From Macquaria australasica (Eukaryota > Chordata > Actinopteri > Centrarchiformes > Percichthyidae), in the NCBI GenBank assembly GCA_005408345.1, contig SEMN01000272.1, forward strand, positions 496,001 through 560,000: a DNA stretch of 64,000 nucleotides. The letters run 5' to 3'. The notes below the pieces were generated by a model. That model was not told the DNA's origin, made no database searches, and saw only the letters and a list, made by a program, of their open reading frames with translations. The translations under genes and the position numbers were made by a program. Below are positions 11,215 through 21,588 of this stretch, in pieces; positions within the stretch are counted from its first letter, which is position 1; every line of letters starts with the position of its first letter.

Positions 11215-13012
11215 AATCAACAGTCATAGTTGGATGTGAAGATAATATAAAATGCATTTTGATGCTGGGTCACTTATTATGGATGTACAAGGTACATAGA
11301 ATTCTCCCAAAAAGGCTCACTGACTCCTTTTTTGTTCGTTAAGGTTTGAAATTTGATTCAGGTAGCTCTAAACCAGAGTCTTGTCACTACACAGTCCCAA
11401 TCTGTAATATCAAGCAGTCAAATAAATCACTCACTTTTTTTCACTCTGGCTCCTTGATTCATTTCTGACAACAGTTAAGTAGTGTTGAGGAACATTGACA
11501 GCTGTCATTCTGAGGAGGCCTTGAGCAATTACATATCTGCTACTTTTCCAATTTGAAAAGTGAAGTGGGTTCTGTCTTTTTTTTTGTCTCTTTGTTCTCA
11601 TCAGCATCAGCCTCTTTATCACGCTTTTTTCTCTCAGAGAGTCCCCTGTCTCATCAGTTTAATAGTGGTGTATTGAGCAAAGCATTTCCACAGGTGGTCT
11701 CCTCGGGCCAGAACCCAACCCCACTGTCCCTGGTCCAATTACAGCAAGAAGGAGAGGACATTTTTATTGGTCTGTGAGGGGACATTTCCATGGCTGCCAT
11801 CGTCTCCTGGAGTAGAGTCGTCTAGCGGTCAATTACTCCTCCATCCTGAACCAGCAAGGGAAAGAAAACGTCCCCTGCTGAGACCTGGTGAGTCCCAGCG
11901 CATTACCAGCACAGAATTTCTGACCTACTTCAATCACAAAAACCCCACAACTTATTTTCACTGCTACCTCCAGTATATGATTGAATATGTGGCGAGTAAT
12001 ATTCCCTTGGCATTTGGGTAGAGAGGCACCAGCACACAGACTCTTTAATAACATACTTTTCCATACAACACATAAAAAAGCATTTAAAGCAATTTCAATA
12101 AATTTGAGTGCAAAGATGCAATAAGTAATACATTATCTCAAATATACACATTCATAAACAAGTGAAAGCCAGTTTAATAACAGTAATAACTATGATTTGT
12201 ATAGGACATTACAAAACAATCAATAGGCCTACAAAAGTGCTCTATAATTTTTGTATGCAGATGATTTGGTTATATTTCCTCCCTGCAGGGCTGTTTCTCA
12301 ACAGTGCTGTATGTATGAGTATACAGTATGCAAAATGGTGCTGACTTTGAACATGTAAAAAGAATAGAAAAGTCATTTTCTAAAATTAAATTGAGATGGT
12401 CTTAAAGTGAGCAGTAAATCAGATGTCTTGGGTAAGCAATTTCCACATGATTCACTGAATGACAACTGCTGAGTGCAACACTTGTGAATCTCAGTGTTCT
12501 CTTTTGATGTAAAAGCGTGGCTGCTCATAGCTTACTGGATGCTTATAAAAAGAGCAGTATAGAGAGACTAACAGGTGCTGCTTTGTTTGCCACGATTTAT
12601 AGTGCTAGTCATATGTTCATCAGCATAAATATGCCCGGAACCTCATATATAAATGTATGTGCAGACAGAGAATAACATCGCTAGTGTTAGCAAATAGTAC
12701 CTAAAGATGCATAAATTATATGTCTGAGATGTGGTGATGCTGGTGCAGGAGTATACAAGTTTGTGATTTTTGTGTTATACGTTATATTTTATTCATGGTG
12801 GTGTGTATGATGGTTGTTTTTGATGCTTGAAATTGTACCTGTACATAGATAATCTAGACAGGATGCAAACTGTGATCTTTGGTGTTGAAGTTAAATGCTT
12901 TGTACTCCTATCCATACAACTTGACCTCTCTCCTTTAAGACTTTTTATAGTGGTATAACAGTGTCATTCTTCATCCAGCTTTATTGAGTTTAAGGAGGTT
13001 ATTAGATATCCA
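11215..13012. other. intergenic DNA, nothing recognised
   Basis: AT-rich spacer. No splice-bounded frame with family similarity, RNA gene or repeat could be named. Confidence 0.55.
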
Positions 13013-13812
13013 ACATTTAAAATCCACCAGGCAGCTTTAAAGGGCCAGAGCCGTCTCTTTTTGCTCAGGAGACTAAGATCTTTTGGAGTGCAGGGGGCGC
13101 TCCTGAGGACTTTCTATGACTCTGTGGTGGCATCAGCTGTCTTGTATGGGGTGACCTGTTGGGCCAGTGGCATCTCTTCCAGGGATAGGAAGAGACTGGA
13201 CAGACTGATTAAGAAGGCCAGCTCTGTCCTTGGATGCCCTCTGGACCCAGTGGAGGTGGTGGGAGGCAGGAGAATGGTGGCCAAGCTATCATCACTACTG
13301 GAGAACACTTCCCACCCCCTACATGTCACTCTATCAGCACTGGGCAGCTCCTTCAGCGACCGGCTGCTCCACCCGCGGTGTCTGAAGGAGAGGTACCGTA
13401 GGTCCTTTCTGCCTGCTGCTGTCAGACTCTATAATCAGTACAACTCCCGGTAATCTACACTTGACTGTCAGTGTGCAGACTATTCACTACTATACTTCAT
13501 CTACTGCTGTGCATTATCTTCATACATATATTGTATTCATGATGTTATCTACTTCATATGTTGCTGTGAAATATTTTTCATATACATGTATATTATATAT
13601 GTGCAATATTTTTATCTTATCTATTTGTTCATACTTACAACTGCACTCAGTCACTCTATTATTTATTTCTGTCTATACTGTGTATAGGACTATTTTTCTA
13701 TTTATTTTTATTGTATTTCTATATATGACACTTTTGCTGGCTGCTGCAACGCTAAAATTTCCCCGCTGTGGGACAATAAAGGCTTATCTTATCTTATCTT
13801 ATCTTATCTTAC
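13013..13812 (+). mobile_element. 5'-truncated CR1/L2-type LINE, 3' end with TATCT tail
   Basis: This is the 3' end of a non-LTR retrotransposon. It comprises the C-terminal part of the reverse transcriptase ORF (listed separately), an AT-rich 3' UTR, and the terminal block 'aaaatttccccgctgtggga' followed by 'caataaagg' and a (TTATC)n tail at about 13782-13811. That layout is typical of L2/Rex1-like elements in teleosts. Everything upstream of the RT C-terminus is missing, as expected from abortive target-primed reverse transcription. The exact 5' edge is uncertain, perhaps a few tens of bases further upstream. Confidence 0.85.
13016..13453 (+). pseudogene. C-terminal fragment of LINE reverse transcriptase ORF
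   Basis: The frame reads into 'AALKGQSRLFLLRRLRSFGV' (from 13031) and on through 'LLRTFYDSVVASAVLYGVTCW', 'RDRKRLDRLIKKASSVLGC', 'NTSHPLHVTLSALGSSFSDR' and 'HPRCLKERYRRSFLPAAVRL', ending at a TAA at 13451-13453. These blocks are the well-known extreme C-terminus of the CR1/L2/Rex1 endonuclease-reverse transcriptase polyprotein. The catalytic palm with its YxDD box and the APE endonuclease lie further upstream in the intact protein and are absent. About 145 codons remain, open and without internal stops, which suggests a fairly young insertion. It has no start of its own and is not a host gene. It could not mobilise on its own. Confidence 0.88.
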
Positions 13813-14440
13813 GGGAAAGTGAAACTTTTGCATGTGAACATTTTAACAGTGGAAGGAAATTTGACTATGGATTATTTGGCCAAGTAGTAGCATACAATTA
13901 CAAAATTGTAGAGGACCTAGGTCAGAACCAAGAGGAACTCCACAACTGTGAGTGTCAGCTGAGGATATTGAACGTTCAAGCGCCCTTTAGAGAGATAGGG
14001 AATCAATCACTTGAGAGTGGCGTCTGAGAATCCTTTCAAGCCCTAAAATACTGTGATCAGCCATAAAAGCAGAACTCAGGTCAAGTTGAAATAGTCCCAG
14101 TCATTAGTGAATTAGCCCAGACGCCAAATGATGTCATGGACAACTAAGGATAATATACAGGATATATAGACAGATGACTGGGTCAGGTGACGGCTATGGA
14201 TAGGAGATGTTATGCAAACCACAACTTACCACAAAGTCACACACATAGTATGCCCAACCATCTAACCCAGCCTCCTCCCTAAGACTTAATACAATAATAT
14301 AATGTCACACTACTTCTGCCTTTGCCTAACATAAATATAAATACCAATGAATTAAAAATAGTCCAATTATAGAGGAGGGAACTGACTTGAATTTTCCTCT
14401 TGATGAAAATGAGAAAGTAATTAGGGATGTGACAGCAGAA

Positions 14441-14473
<33 letters not shown>

Positions 14474-17159
14474 TGTTTATGGCTATGAAATAACAATTTG
14501 CTTTTGTGGAACTGTGTGTATCATGCCCTTTTACAGTGTGTACAGACGTGTTCGCGTTTATTCTCACAGGATCTGCTGACAGAAGAGAAAAGCTGAAGGT
14601 AAAGCCTGAGAGGTTTATGTGTGGAGAACTGTATATCCACTAACCTTGCCTTTTACACATACAGTTCCTCTGTTACAAATCGACAATATCCTCCAAGCCA
14701 GGTTCCCTCAGTAATGAACACCTGTGAGCAAAAACAGAAAAGGGACGCACTGATAAATGTGAAATAAATTATTTCTACAGATCAGCCTCCTTCATTTCAT
14801 TAATCATCTTCTTCCCTTCACCATCCACCACTGAGCAAGAGTTGCCGCTGCATACTTCTTCCAAATGAATTTTCTCTCCCTGCCTTAATCTTTCCTTTTT
14901 CTTGCTATTTTCTTTCTCTCCTTCTGTCTCTGCCTCCCTGTGTCACTCTACCTTTCTCTCTGATTGAATGTTTTATGGAGCAAGTGTCTATGGAGAGTAG
15001 GTTTACTAACACAACTCCCCTCATCAGATGAAGAAGTGCTTGGTTTGCTCCAGTGAGGAATGTTGAGAAGTATGTAGGTATAATAGTGGACAAGGTCTCT
15101 TTTTTTTTTAAAGGAGCGCAGAAAGCTGCTGGGGGGGAGGTTAAAATTGTATTTTGGTACTGCTAGCGGGTGCATATTGAAGCTTGTTGGCTGCACTGGA
15201 AGGAAGAATTTTATTAGCCAGAGGGAGAAACAGAAAGAAAGAGAATGACAGAATGAGAAAGAAAGACGGAGAGCGATATTGGCAAACGCTGCTGTTTAAC
15301 AGGGCTGCCCAGATCCAAACACAGAGTTGGCCAGTGATTGGTCGGTTGTGGTTAGGTCTTGGCACGGGCTGCATCGACAGCTGTTTGGAAATGATGGAAG
15401 CCCCTGAGAAGGGAGACAGGGAAGAGCGGGACCACGACAACAATCCAGAATTACTGTGAAATTCTGTTGTCCCAGTCCATCCTCCCAACACTGCTCAGAC
15501 TGATGCAGAATGAAAAACAGGAGACTGCAACAAATCAACAACAGGAAACAAATTAAGATACAAATGAGACTTGTGTTGGTACTGCACATTGCTGAAAGGA
15601 ACATGTAGTAATTGGATGCCTTCAATCTTAAGTTCTCCTCTGAGGCTTGTTTGTGGGCCTGTTTCATTTCACGCCTTCATCTCAGTCCAGTGGGACAGAT
15701 CATAAAAACATTAGGCGCTGAAAACAAAATGAAATTCAAGCGTGCATGCTATTAACGCTCCTTACAAAAGGAAATATCAATAACTAAGCTCAAATACAAA
15801 TAAGCCTATTTATTGGTAATCAAGCCATTTTGTGCAAATTTAGCTTGACAGTGTAGAAACACTAATCAATGTGGTAATTACTCTGCAGTTCCTGCTTAAT
15901 GTGAATCTGGTCACTTAACATGTGGTGTGCTTTACCCAACAGAGATCCAGATGGCAGCTTCACTGTTCATAACTGCATTCCCATTAGATTGTTACAGAAC
16001 TATGTGAATAGAAAGGACACAGTCCAAAGGCAAAAACACATCAACACATGGCTTAAAACAAATCCACACCGCTCTTACCCCCCCCCCCCCCATCAGCCAT
16101 AAGAGGAGGTCTCTGTTAACAGCAACTATTTTACCCACTCAGGTACTCACATCACCCTTTGAGTAATCCAACAGAGGGAATAATAAATCCCCCTACCTCC
16201 TTTCCTCCCTTTTATTACACTGATTTTGTACATTCAGCCCCTCTCTCCCCTGCAGATTGTAACTGTGTGAGGCTGTGCACATCTGGCTGTCAAATCATGC
16301 TGGCATGTAAAGAACAAGCAGAGGTGGTAGCAGCAGCAGAGACGGTCCAGGATGCCCTGTGGCATGGCACAGCGACCAGCAATTGTAGAGCTTGTTAACC
16401 ATCTTCCACTCACTAGATAACTAGATAACAACAGCCAATCAGGAAGCTGATCATTTTTGCACCATAGCTCTCTGAGACACACATAGATGGGCTCACTGTA
16501 TTTACACAAATCACACAAACACAAAATCAGAGCATGCAAAGAAAACAGGGTGCAGCTACAGTTCTGAGACAAAGTTTATCTGGGTATTCATCATCAAGTT
16601 CATCTGTCTGTACTCCCCCACAGTACCAACACTATCCTCACTGTCTGCCAGCTTATTTAGCCCCTCAGCTGTGTATTGTTGTGAGTAGCATAGGGTTCAT
16701 TTTCTGTGAAATGTCAGACTGTGAGTGAGTCAGCTATGGCAGGTGCGTGGGATTGGCATATACTGTAAATCTCTGGTTAACAGCATAATGAGTTAAAAGG
16801 GGAGCTCCTCCATATGGAAGGAAATGTGTTGGAGGAAAACATACTCCACACAAACAAGACTGGTTGCTTTCACCTGCCTGCATGGCTCAGGCACAGTGCA
16901 TACACACACATGCATACACCCACACACATACAAAGGACAGTGGATGTCTTTCCTTCGGAGCCAGCAGAGTCACTTTGTGAGCAAGTGACAGAAGGATGCT
17001 CCCAGGCTCTTTCCAGCTGCCGTTGCAGAGTTTGTTTTGGTGGTGGGAAACATCCAAAAGGGGCAGACCGTAAAAACTAATCCCCACTCATCACCACAAA
17101 AACAGGTAAAAAGAGCACAGCCAGCTCGTAATGGATAATATGGTAATTGCAGAGCTCTG
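13813..17159. other. intergenic DNA upstream of the tafa1-like gene
   Basis: Spacer between the LINE and the putative promoter. It contains the (ATT)n run listed separately, a C-rich homopolymer near 16078-16091, and GA-rich patches near 15230-15270. No exon or RNA gene is supported. Conserved regulatory elements could lie here, but cannot be identified from one sequence. Confidence 0.5.
14441..14473 (+). repeat. (ATT)n microsatellite
   Basis: Eleven uninterrupted ATT units. Confidence 0.95.
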
Positions 17160-17580
17160 ATGAGGCACTCTGCCTTCTATTAAAAGTGCTGTGCTCGGAG
17201 CACATTTCACTCTCACCCCTCAGATGCTGGAGGGCGATGACTAAAAGAGGCACATTCAGTCATCCTCACTCCACACCCATACATGCACATGGGTACACTC
17301 AGACACATTCAAAGTGAGCTGAAGGCTATACTCGCATGTCTCCTGACGTTGTGCATGGGAGGTTAGGATGCAAAGAGGGATGGGTTGATAAAGCATGCTT
17401 CATTTGCTGATGAAGTCTTGATGCAGAAGTGGGCAGTCTTGCTTTAAGACATGTGATCTCTCTCAGCTCCCTCTCTCTCTCTCTCTTTCCAGCTGGGCTA
17501 CATTGTAATACACACACACACACACACATACAAGCATGCACACTCGCTCACACACTCGCTCTGCCTCTCTGATACAGACT
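17160..17580 (+). promoter_or_regulatory. putative promoter region of the tafa1-like gene
   Basis: This lies immediately upstream of the inferred first exon. It contains a (CT)n tract (about 17470-17487) and an (AC)n tract (about 17510-17528), followed by repeated 'cactcgctc' motifs that may mark a dispersed start region. There is no convincing TATA box at a fixed spacing. 'ctattaaaag' at about 17177 is too far upstream to assign. Placement is inferred from the exon 1 donor at 18157 and the compositional change near 17540-17640, not from a recognised core motif. Confidence 0.3.
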
Positions 17581-18157
17581 CTCTACTTAGTGCGCTGGAG
17601 AGAGGACTGAGGCTCGCACTATCAGCACAGCTTCTCAATGGGGGGACGCAGCCAAGAGCAGACAGAGCAGTCATTCCACTGGAGCCTTCCGCTGCACGCG
17701 TGAGAAGGAGACGACAAGTGAGGGGGGTAAATTAGCTCACTGTCATCACAACATAGGAGTTCTACTGACGGAGAAGAGACACAGACTGAAGGAAGGAGAG
17801 GACAAGAGATCTGCTCGTATGTGGCTGATACAGCAGTGACATGATCAGCCTCCCATCCCTCAAATCCTGGCCAGTTTGTGACTTAGACCCCTGGGTGTTT
17901 TGCTTTTGGTGACTGTTTGTGTTGCCACGGATTTCAAAAGGAACTGAGCCGCAGGGGGGTCCAAAGGAGAGAACACTGAGGGAAAAGAGCAGCATTTTCG
18001 TCCCTTTTGTGTGGTGTGCGGCTTACCTGGGACTGGAATTTCGGGTGGGAATCCCTGGCTTCAAAGTATGGATGGATTTAAGACAGAGGAGTGAGTCTGC
18101 TGGGCAGGCAGGCAGTGATTCTGACTAAGCTCCTTTCCTCCTGAACACACTGCTCAG
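17545..18157 (+). other. tafa1: tafa1-like exon 1, 5' UTR (start approximate)
   Basis: Inferred non-coding first exon. Its 3' edge is firm: 'CTGCTCAG' followed by 'GTAAGGGTG' is a consensus donor with the intron beginning at 18158. The body (about 17580-18157) is richer in G+C than its surroundings and purine-rich, as expected for a 5' UTR. When joined to exon 2, the frame of the main start codon runs back into a TAA a little upstream of the donor with no earlier in-frame ATG, so the exon is non-coding for the main product. It contains a 21-codon upstream ORF. TAFA genes of other vertebrates commonly have a non-coding first exon. The 5' end is a guess. Confidence 0.5.
17638..17703 (+). CDS. 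upstream ORF of 21 codons in the 5' UTR
   Basis: The first ATG clearly inside the inferred 5' UTR exon opens a 21-codon frame. It starts MGGRSQEQTE, ends PLHA and stops at TGA (17701-17703). The context around the start (CTCAATGG, with A at -1 and G at +4) is moderate. It is entirely contained in exon 1 and ends long before the main start codon, so re-initiation would be needed. Other ATGs in the same exon (around 17819, 17839, 18069 and 18073) also precede the main start. No homology is recognised. Such uORFs usually act by lowering main-frame translation, which is an inference here. Confidence 0.3.
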   Translation: MGGRSQEQTEQSFHWSLPLHA

Positions 18158-20529
18158 GTAAGGGTGTGGGACTTTCGAGGAATACCTCTGGTGTTTGGGC
18201 ACGGGATGGGTGGGGTGGGGGGTGGATTTACTAGGACAACTGTATCTTAGGATACATTTCCCACAGAACACTGCTTGTTGAAAAATGTTGAGTAAAGATG
18301 ATATGACTGTATGCAAGTAGTGAAATAGGAAAAACAGCTTCTACTAAAAACATAATACAAATATTCTTTCAAACATGTTTTAAATGGGGCAAATATGTTG
18401 CATTCATTATTAGACAGTGTAGCCTACATGCTGAAATACATACTTTAAGTGCATGATATTTCATACAATTCTAGTTAAGATGTAAATAAGACAGGAGCCT
18501 GTCGTCTCACCTCCTTTTGTATGACAATCAGTGCGTTTTTTGGGGGGAGTTATCACTGAAGTTGTCTCCACAGCAGAAGAAGTGCAGGCTGCGAGAAACA
18601 AAATGAGCCTCATTTTGTTAAATCAACGTCGCACGCAGGTGCATCAGTAGATTATGCGCCTGCAGGTGTGTCTAGTGTTTCTACTCCTCAACCGCATTTA
18701 CTCTCTCACGTTGGATTGGCCAATTACGCATAGAGGAGCAGTCCTCTGTCGTTTTACGCGACACTACAGAACTGAGAGTAAACTGCTTATAATATGTCTT
18801 TATTTATCGCATGGAAAACAAGATGGATATTTATATAAAAAAAAATGTTCTCTTGCGCTGAGAAAATGAGGCTACAACAGCGACTGTAAGAGTTTGGTTC
18901 AGTTTTCTTGAAAGCTGCTTTCTTTTCCTCCGAAGTTCCTTACAAATGATGCCCATGCTTGTTCGTTTTATTTAAAGTCTGCGGTGCATCTTCACGCTGC
19001 TGGTAAGAACCACATTTTATTTTAGGCAAGAATGCCTTCCGATGGCCGGGAGCTGCTCAGAGTCTCCATGCAATATGCAGTTAACCATGTAAGCGCAACG
19101 ATTCTTTTGAATACGAAGCCAGCTTGACGAACAGAAATTCTGTGTGTGGTTTAAATAAAAGCAGAGGAAAACATGCCCGTGGGACCAGTTCACACCGCGG
19201 ATTATGGTGGATTTAGTGCAGGGGTGGGGATTTACAATGTACCGTTAATAATTATATGCTTAATTTCCCCTGAATATTAAGCAGTCTCAATGTCACTGAG
19301 GGCGCAGAACACACAGGAAACATTTAGTAGCCTAATGGCTTTAATCTCAGATGCACATCAAAACACAAAGTGGTCTAGTTGGAGCAAACAAGCAAGCAGT
19401 GGCTTTGGTGCTTTCTGGAAATTGGATCAGGCCTGCTTTCATGGCACATTTGAAACATTTCTGTCTATACAGACTCCTTATTTAAATGTGGAATTTCCTC
19501 GGTTTGAAGTTCATATTAAAGAGACTCACTGGGGCTCATAGTCTGCTATTATATTCTCGTGTGTATTAGAATCAACATTAAAGGGTTATTAGATTCACAC
19601 TGTCACATTAGAGCATTAGATTCACCCAGAAAGTCAGCACCTCAGTGAAAAATGACAATGCAGTGAGTGATTTGGGTGAAATATATTCTTCTTAAAAATA
19701 ATGATTCAGTTCAAGGATTATTCATTTTTCCAAACAGCCATCAAGTCTCACTGAATAGGATGTAGTTGGTAGGGAGCCTAAACACATGAAAGCCACACTT
19801 CGTTTTAGAGGAGGTGGGGGTGATGCTTTTGAATTTCCCACCGCGGGGTCCTGAATGGAGAGAAGCGCTAATAACACCTGGAAAGGAGGAGAGCCTCATT
19901 ATTCAATGAGGGCTAAGGCGTGTTTCCATATGTTGGCCCTCAGCAGCCATTAGGCAGTCGCCGAGCAAATCTGTAAGAAGCCTGTTCGTGCTGAGAAATA
20001 CAATCATTGATAAACTTTTAGAATATTCAGGGCTTCAGTCTTGCTGCGGTTGTTGTTAATGGAACTGTAGTTTCCATAAAGAGATGACAAAGCTCATTAT
20101 AAAATTATAACAGTCTGACAAAGAGATCGCAGCAGGTAATTTTCCTTTTTCTGCATTTCATTATTTTCTTTTTGTGCGGCACGCATCCTTTTCAGACTAT
20201 AGCAGGTTTGGACAAGACGGATATTGACAAGATTAACTTTGTGTTTGAGTCTTTTGTCTGCAGGGTTTTTCCCCCTGAAATCTCTATCTCCTCTTTTTAT
20301 TTTCATTCCTAGTGTTATAAGAAAATACCCAGGCACATACCTTTGAATAAATCATACCAGTAGACATATTGGTCTAAATATTTCTTGGTGATATCAGAAG
20401 ACATATCAGTATCCTTTTTCTTTTGTTTGGCACAATGTGTGTGTTATAAATATGTATGGAGATACAAATGTAATACAACTCTTTCCCTGTTTCCCTGTTG
20501 TTTCTCCCCTGCTGTGTGCCGTCCTGCAG
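18158..20529 (+). other. tafa1: tafa1-like intron 1
   Basis: A 2372-bp intron inferred from the GTAAGG donor at 18158 and a strong acceptor at 20529: a long pyrimidine tract 'tttccctgtttccctgttg' and 'tttctcccc', then 'gtcctgcag'. It holds a G-rich quadruplex motif 40 bp from the donor and otherwise unremarkable AT-rich DNA. No additional exon is recognised inside. Confidence 0.6.
18197..18225 (+). promoter_or_regulatory. G-quadruplex motif just inside intron 1
   Basis: Runs of G at 18197-18199, 18203-18205, 18208-18210, 18212-18215 and 18217-18222 are separated by loops of 1-3 bases. This satisfies the usual four-run G4 rule on the sense strand. It starts 40 bp past the first donor, a place where G-rich sense-strand motifs are often found in vertebrate genes. 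A function in pausing, R-loops or splicing is an inference. Confidence 0.6.
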
Positions 20530-20542
20530 ACTCGGCCTTACC

Positions 20543-20666
20543 ATGTCCTGGCTGCTGGCCATGTGGATTAGCCTCGGCTTCCTGCTGTTGTGCCAGGCCA
20601 CACTCTACCAGACCATCCAGCAGCACCATGTGGCCCGGCCCGGTCGCACCGACATTCTCACCCTGG
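20543..20666 (+). CDS. tafa1: TAFA1-like chemokine-like peptide, first coding exon (partial)
   Basis: TAFA (FAM19A) proteins are small secreted, cysteine-rich, chemokine-like ligands expressed mainly in the nervous system. The coding exon runs from ATG at 20543 (context TTACCATGT) through 41 codons plus one base, with the exon itself starting at 20530 after 'cctgcag'. The peptide opens MSWLLAMWISLGFLLLC, a signal peptide cleaved perhaps near residue 20. It continues with LYQTIQQHHVARPG and ends TDILTL. From memory human TAFA1 has MSWVLYLWIS, then LLC, then QQHH, then RP in the same spacing. No other TAFA paralogue shares MSW..WIS or QQHH..RP so closely. The donor GTACGT leaves phase 1, fitting the conserved G|GTCEV junction of the family. 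The stretch between RPG and the donor is longer than in human TAFA1. The mature cysteine-rich part is not in this window as far as I can see. A different TAFA paralogue is the main alternative. Confidence 0.78.
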
Positions 20667-21565
20667 GTACGTGGTACCTCTTTGTCAGATTTCAGCTTCA
20701 CAGCACAGTGTTACAGTGCGAGACGTTGCCTTCTCGATGGGGCTGGAGTTCTCAGCTTTGACTGTATGAAAGCAACAGCAAGAGGCTGCTGCAGTATGTC
20801 AGATTGATTTGCCACGGTACAGTACTGGAACATGGTGATTCACCGTGCTCGCAGTCATACAGAATAAGCAAAGGGGAAGACTACTAATTGTGCTTCTAAT
20901 TGCATGTTAGTACTTATATGTAGTTATACTATCTACCCGTATATATATTTTGTACTATTTATGAAAGAAATATGTAGACTGTATATATTGTATAAATTGT
21001 AGACTTTGGTTCTTTGGCTGAGCTGCACACTTCTGTTTGAATCTGAACATGTAAACGTTGTTAGACAAAGAGCATCATCAAACACTGTGAGTTAGCTGGT
21101 GGGGAGATGACTTGTGCATGCGGCAAGGAATTCTTGACTACTACACCCTGAATCTTGCTGTTACGACTAGGACAAGCTGTAGGCAAAAATCCCTATTAAT
21201 GTGCTGGTAGCCAAGGGAGCTTTGATCACTGTGGCTTAGATGGAAATGACAATTATGTTTCCCTCTTTTGCACTGGAAACGTTTGGCAATTAAGCCCGAC
21301 GCCTTCTGCACCATAGGGGCAAAATGGGAGGTTAGACGCTGAGGCGGATCTAATTCTCTGATTATGGAAAAGCTTACCAGCATTGCTTATGGTGTATATG
21401 GGAGTGTTACAGGGAAGGCAAAGGTTTTCTAGAGCAAAGCAAAGGCTTTCTTTAAGCCTCTAACAATGAGTGTGACTCCCATGCTGAACCTTCATACAGA
21501 GTGGGGCTCTCTCCAGAAGCCAAGCGGCTGTTAAACATTGATGCTATCTTCTGTTTGGTTCCCTT

Positions 21566-21588
21566 TGTGTGTGTGTGTGTGTGTGTGT
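21566..21588 (+). repeat. (TG)n microsatellite
   Basis: About 11 uninterrupted TG units. Confidence 0.95.

Noticed and set aside
13461..14027. 188-codon open frame after the LINE ORF
   Set aside because: It runs through the LINE 3' UTR, the TATCT tail and unique flank. It is a chance AT-rich frame.
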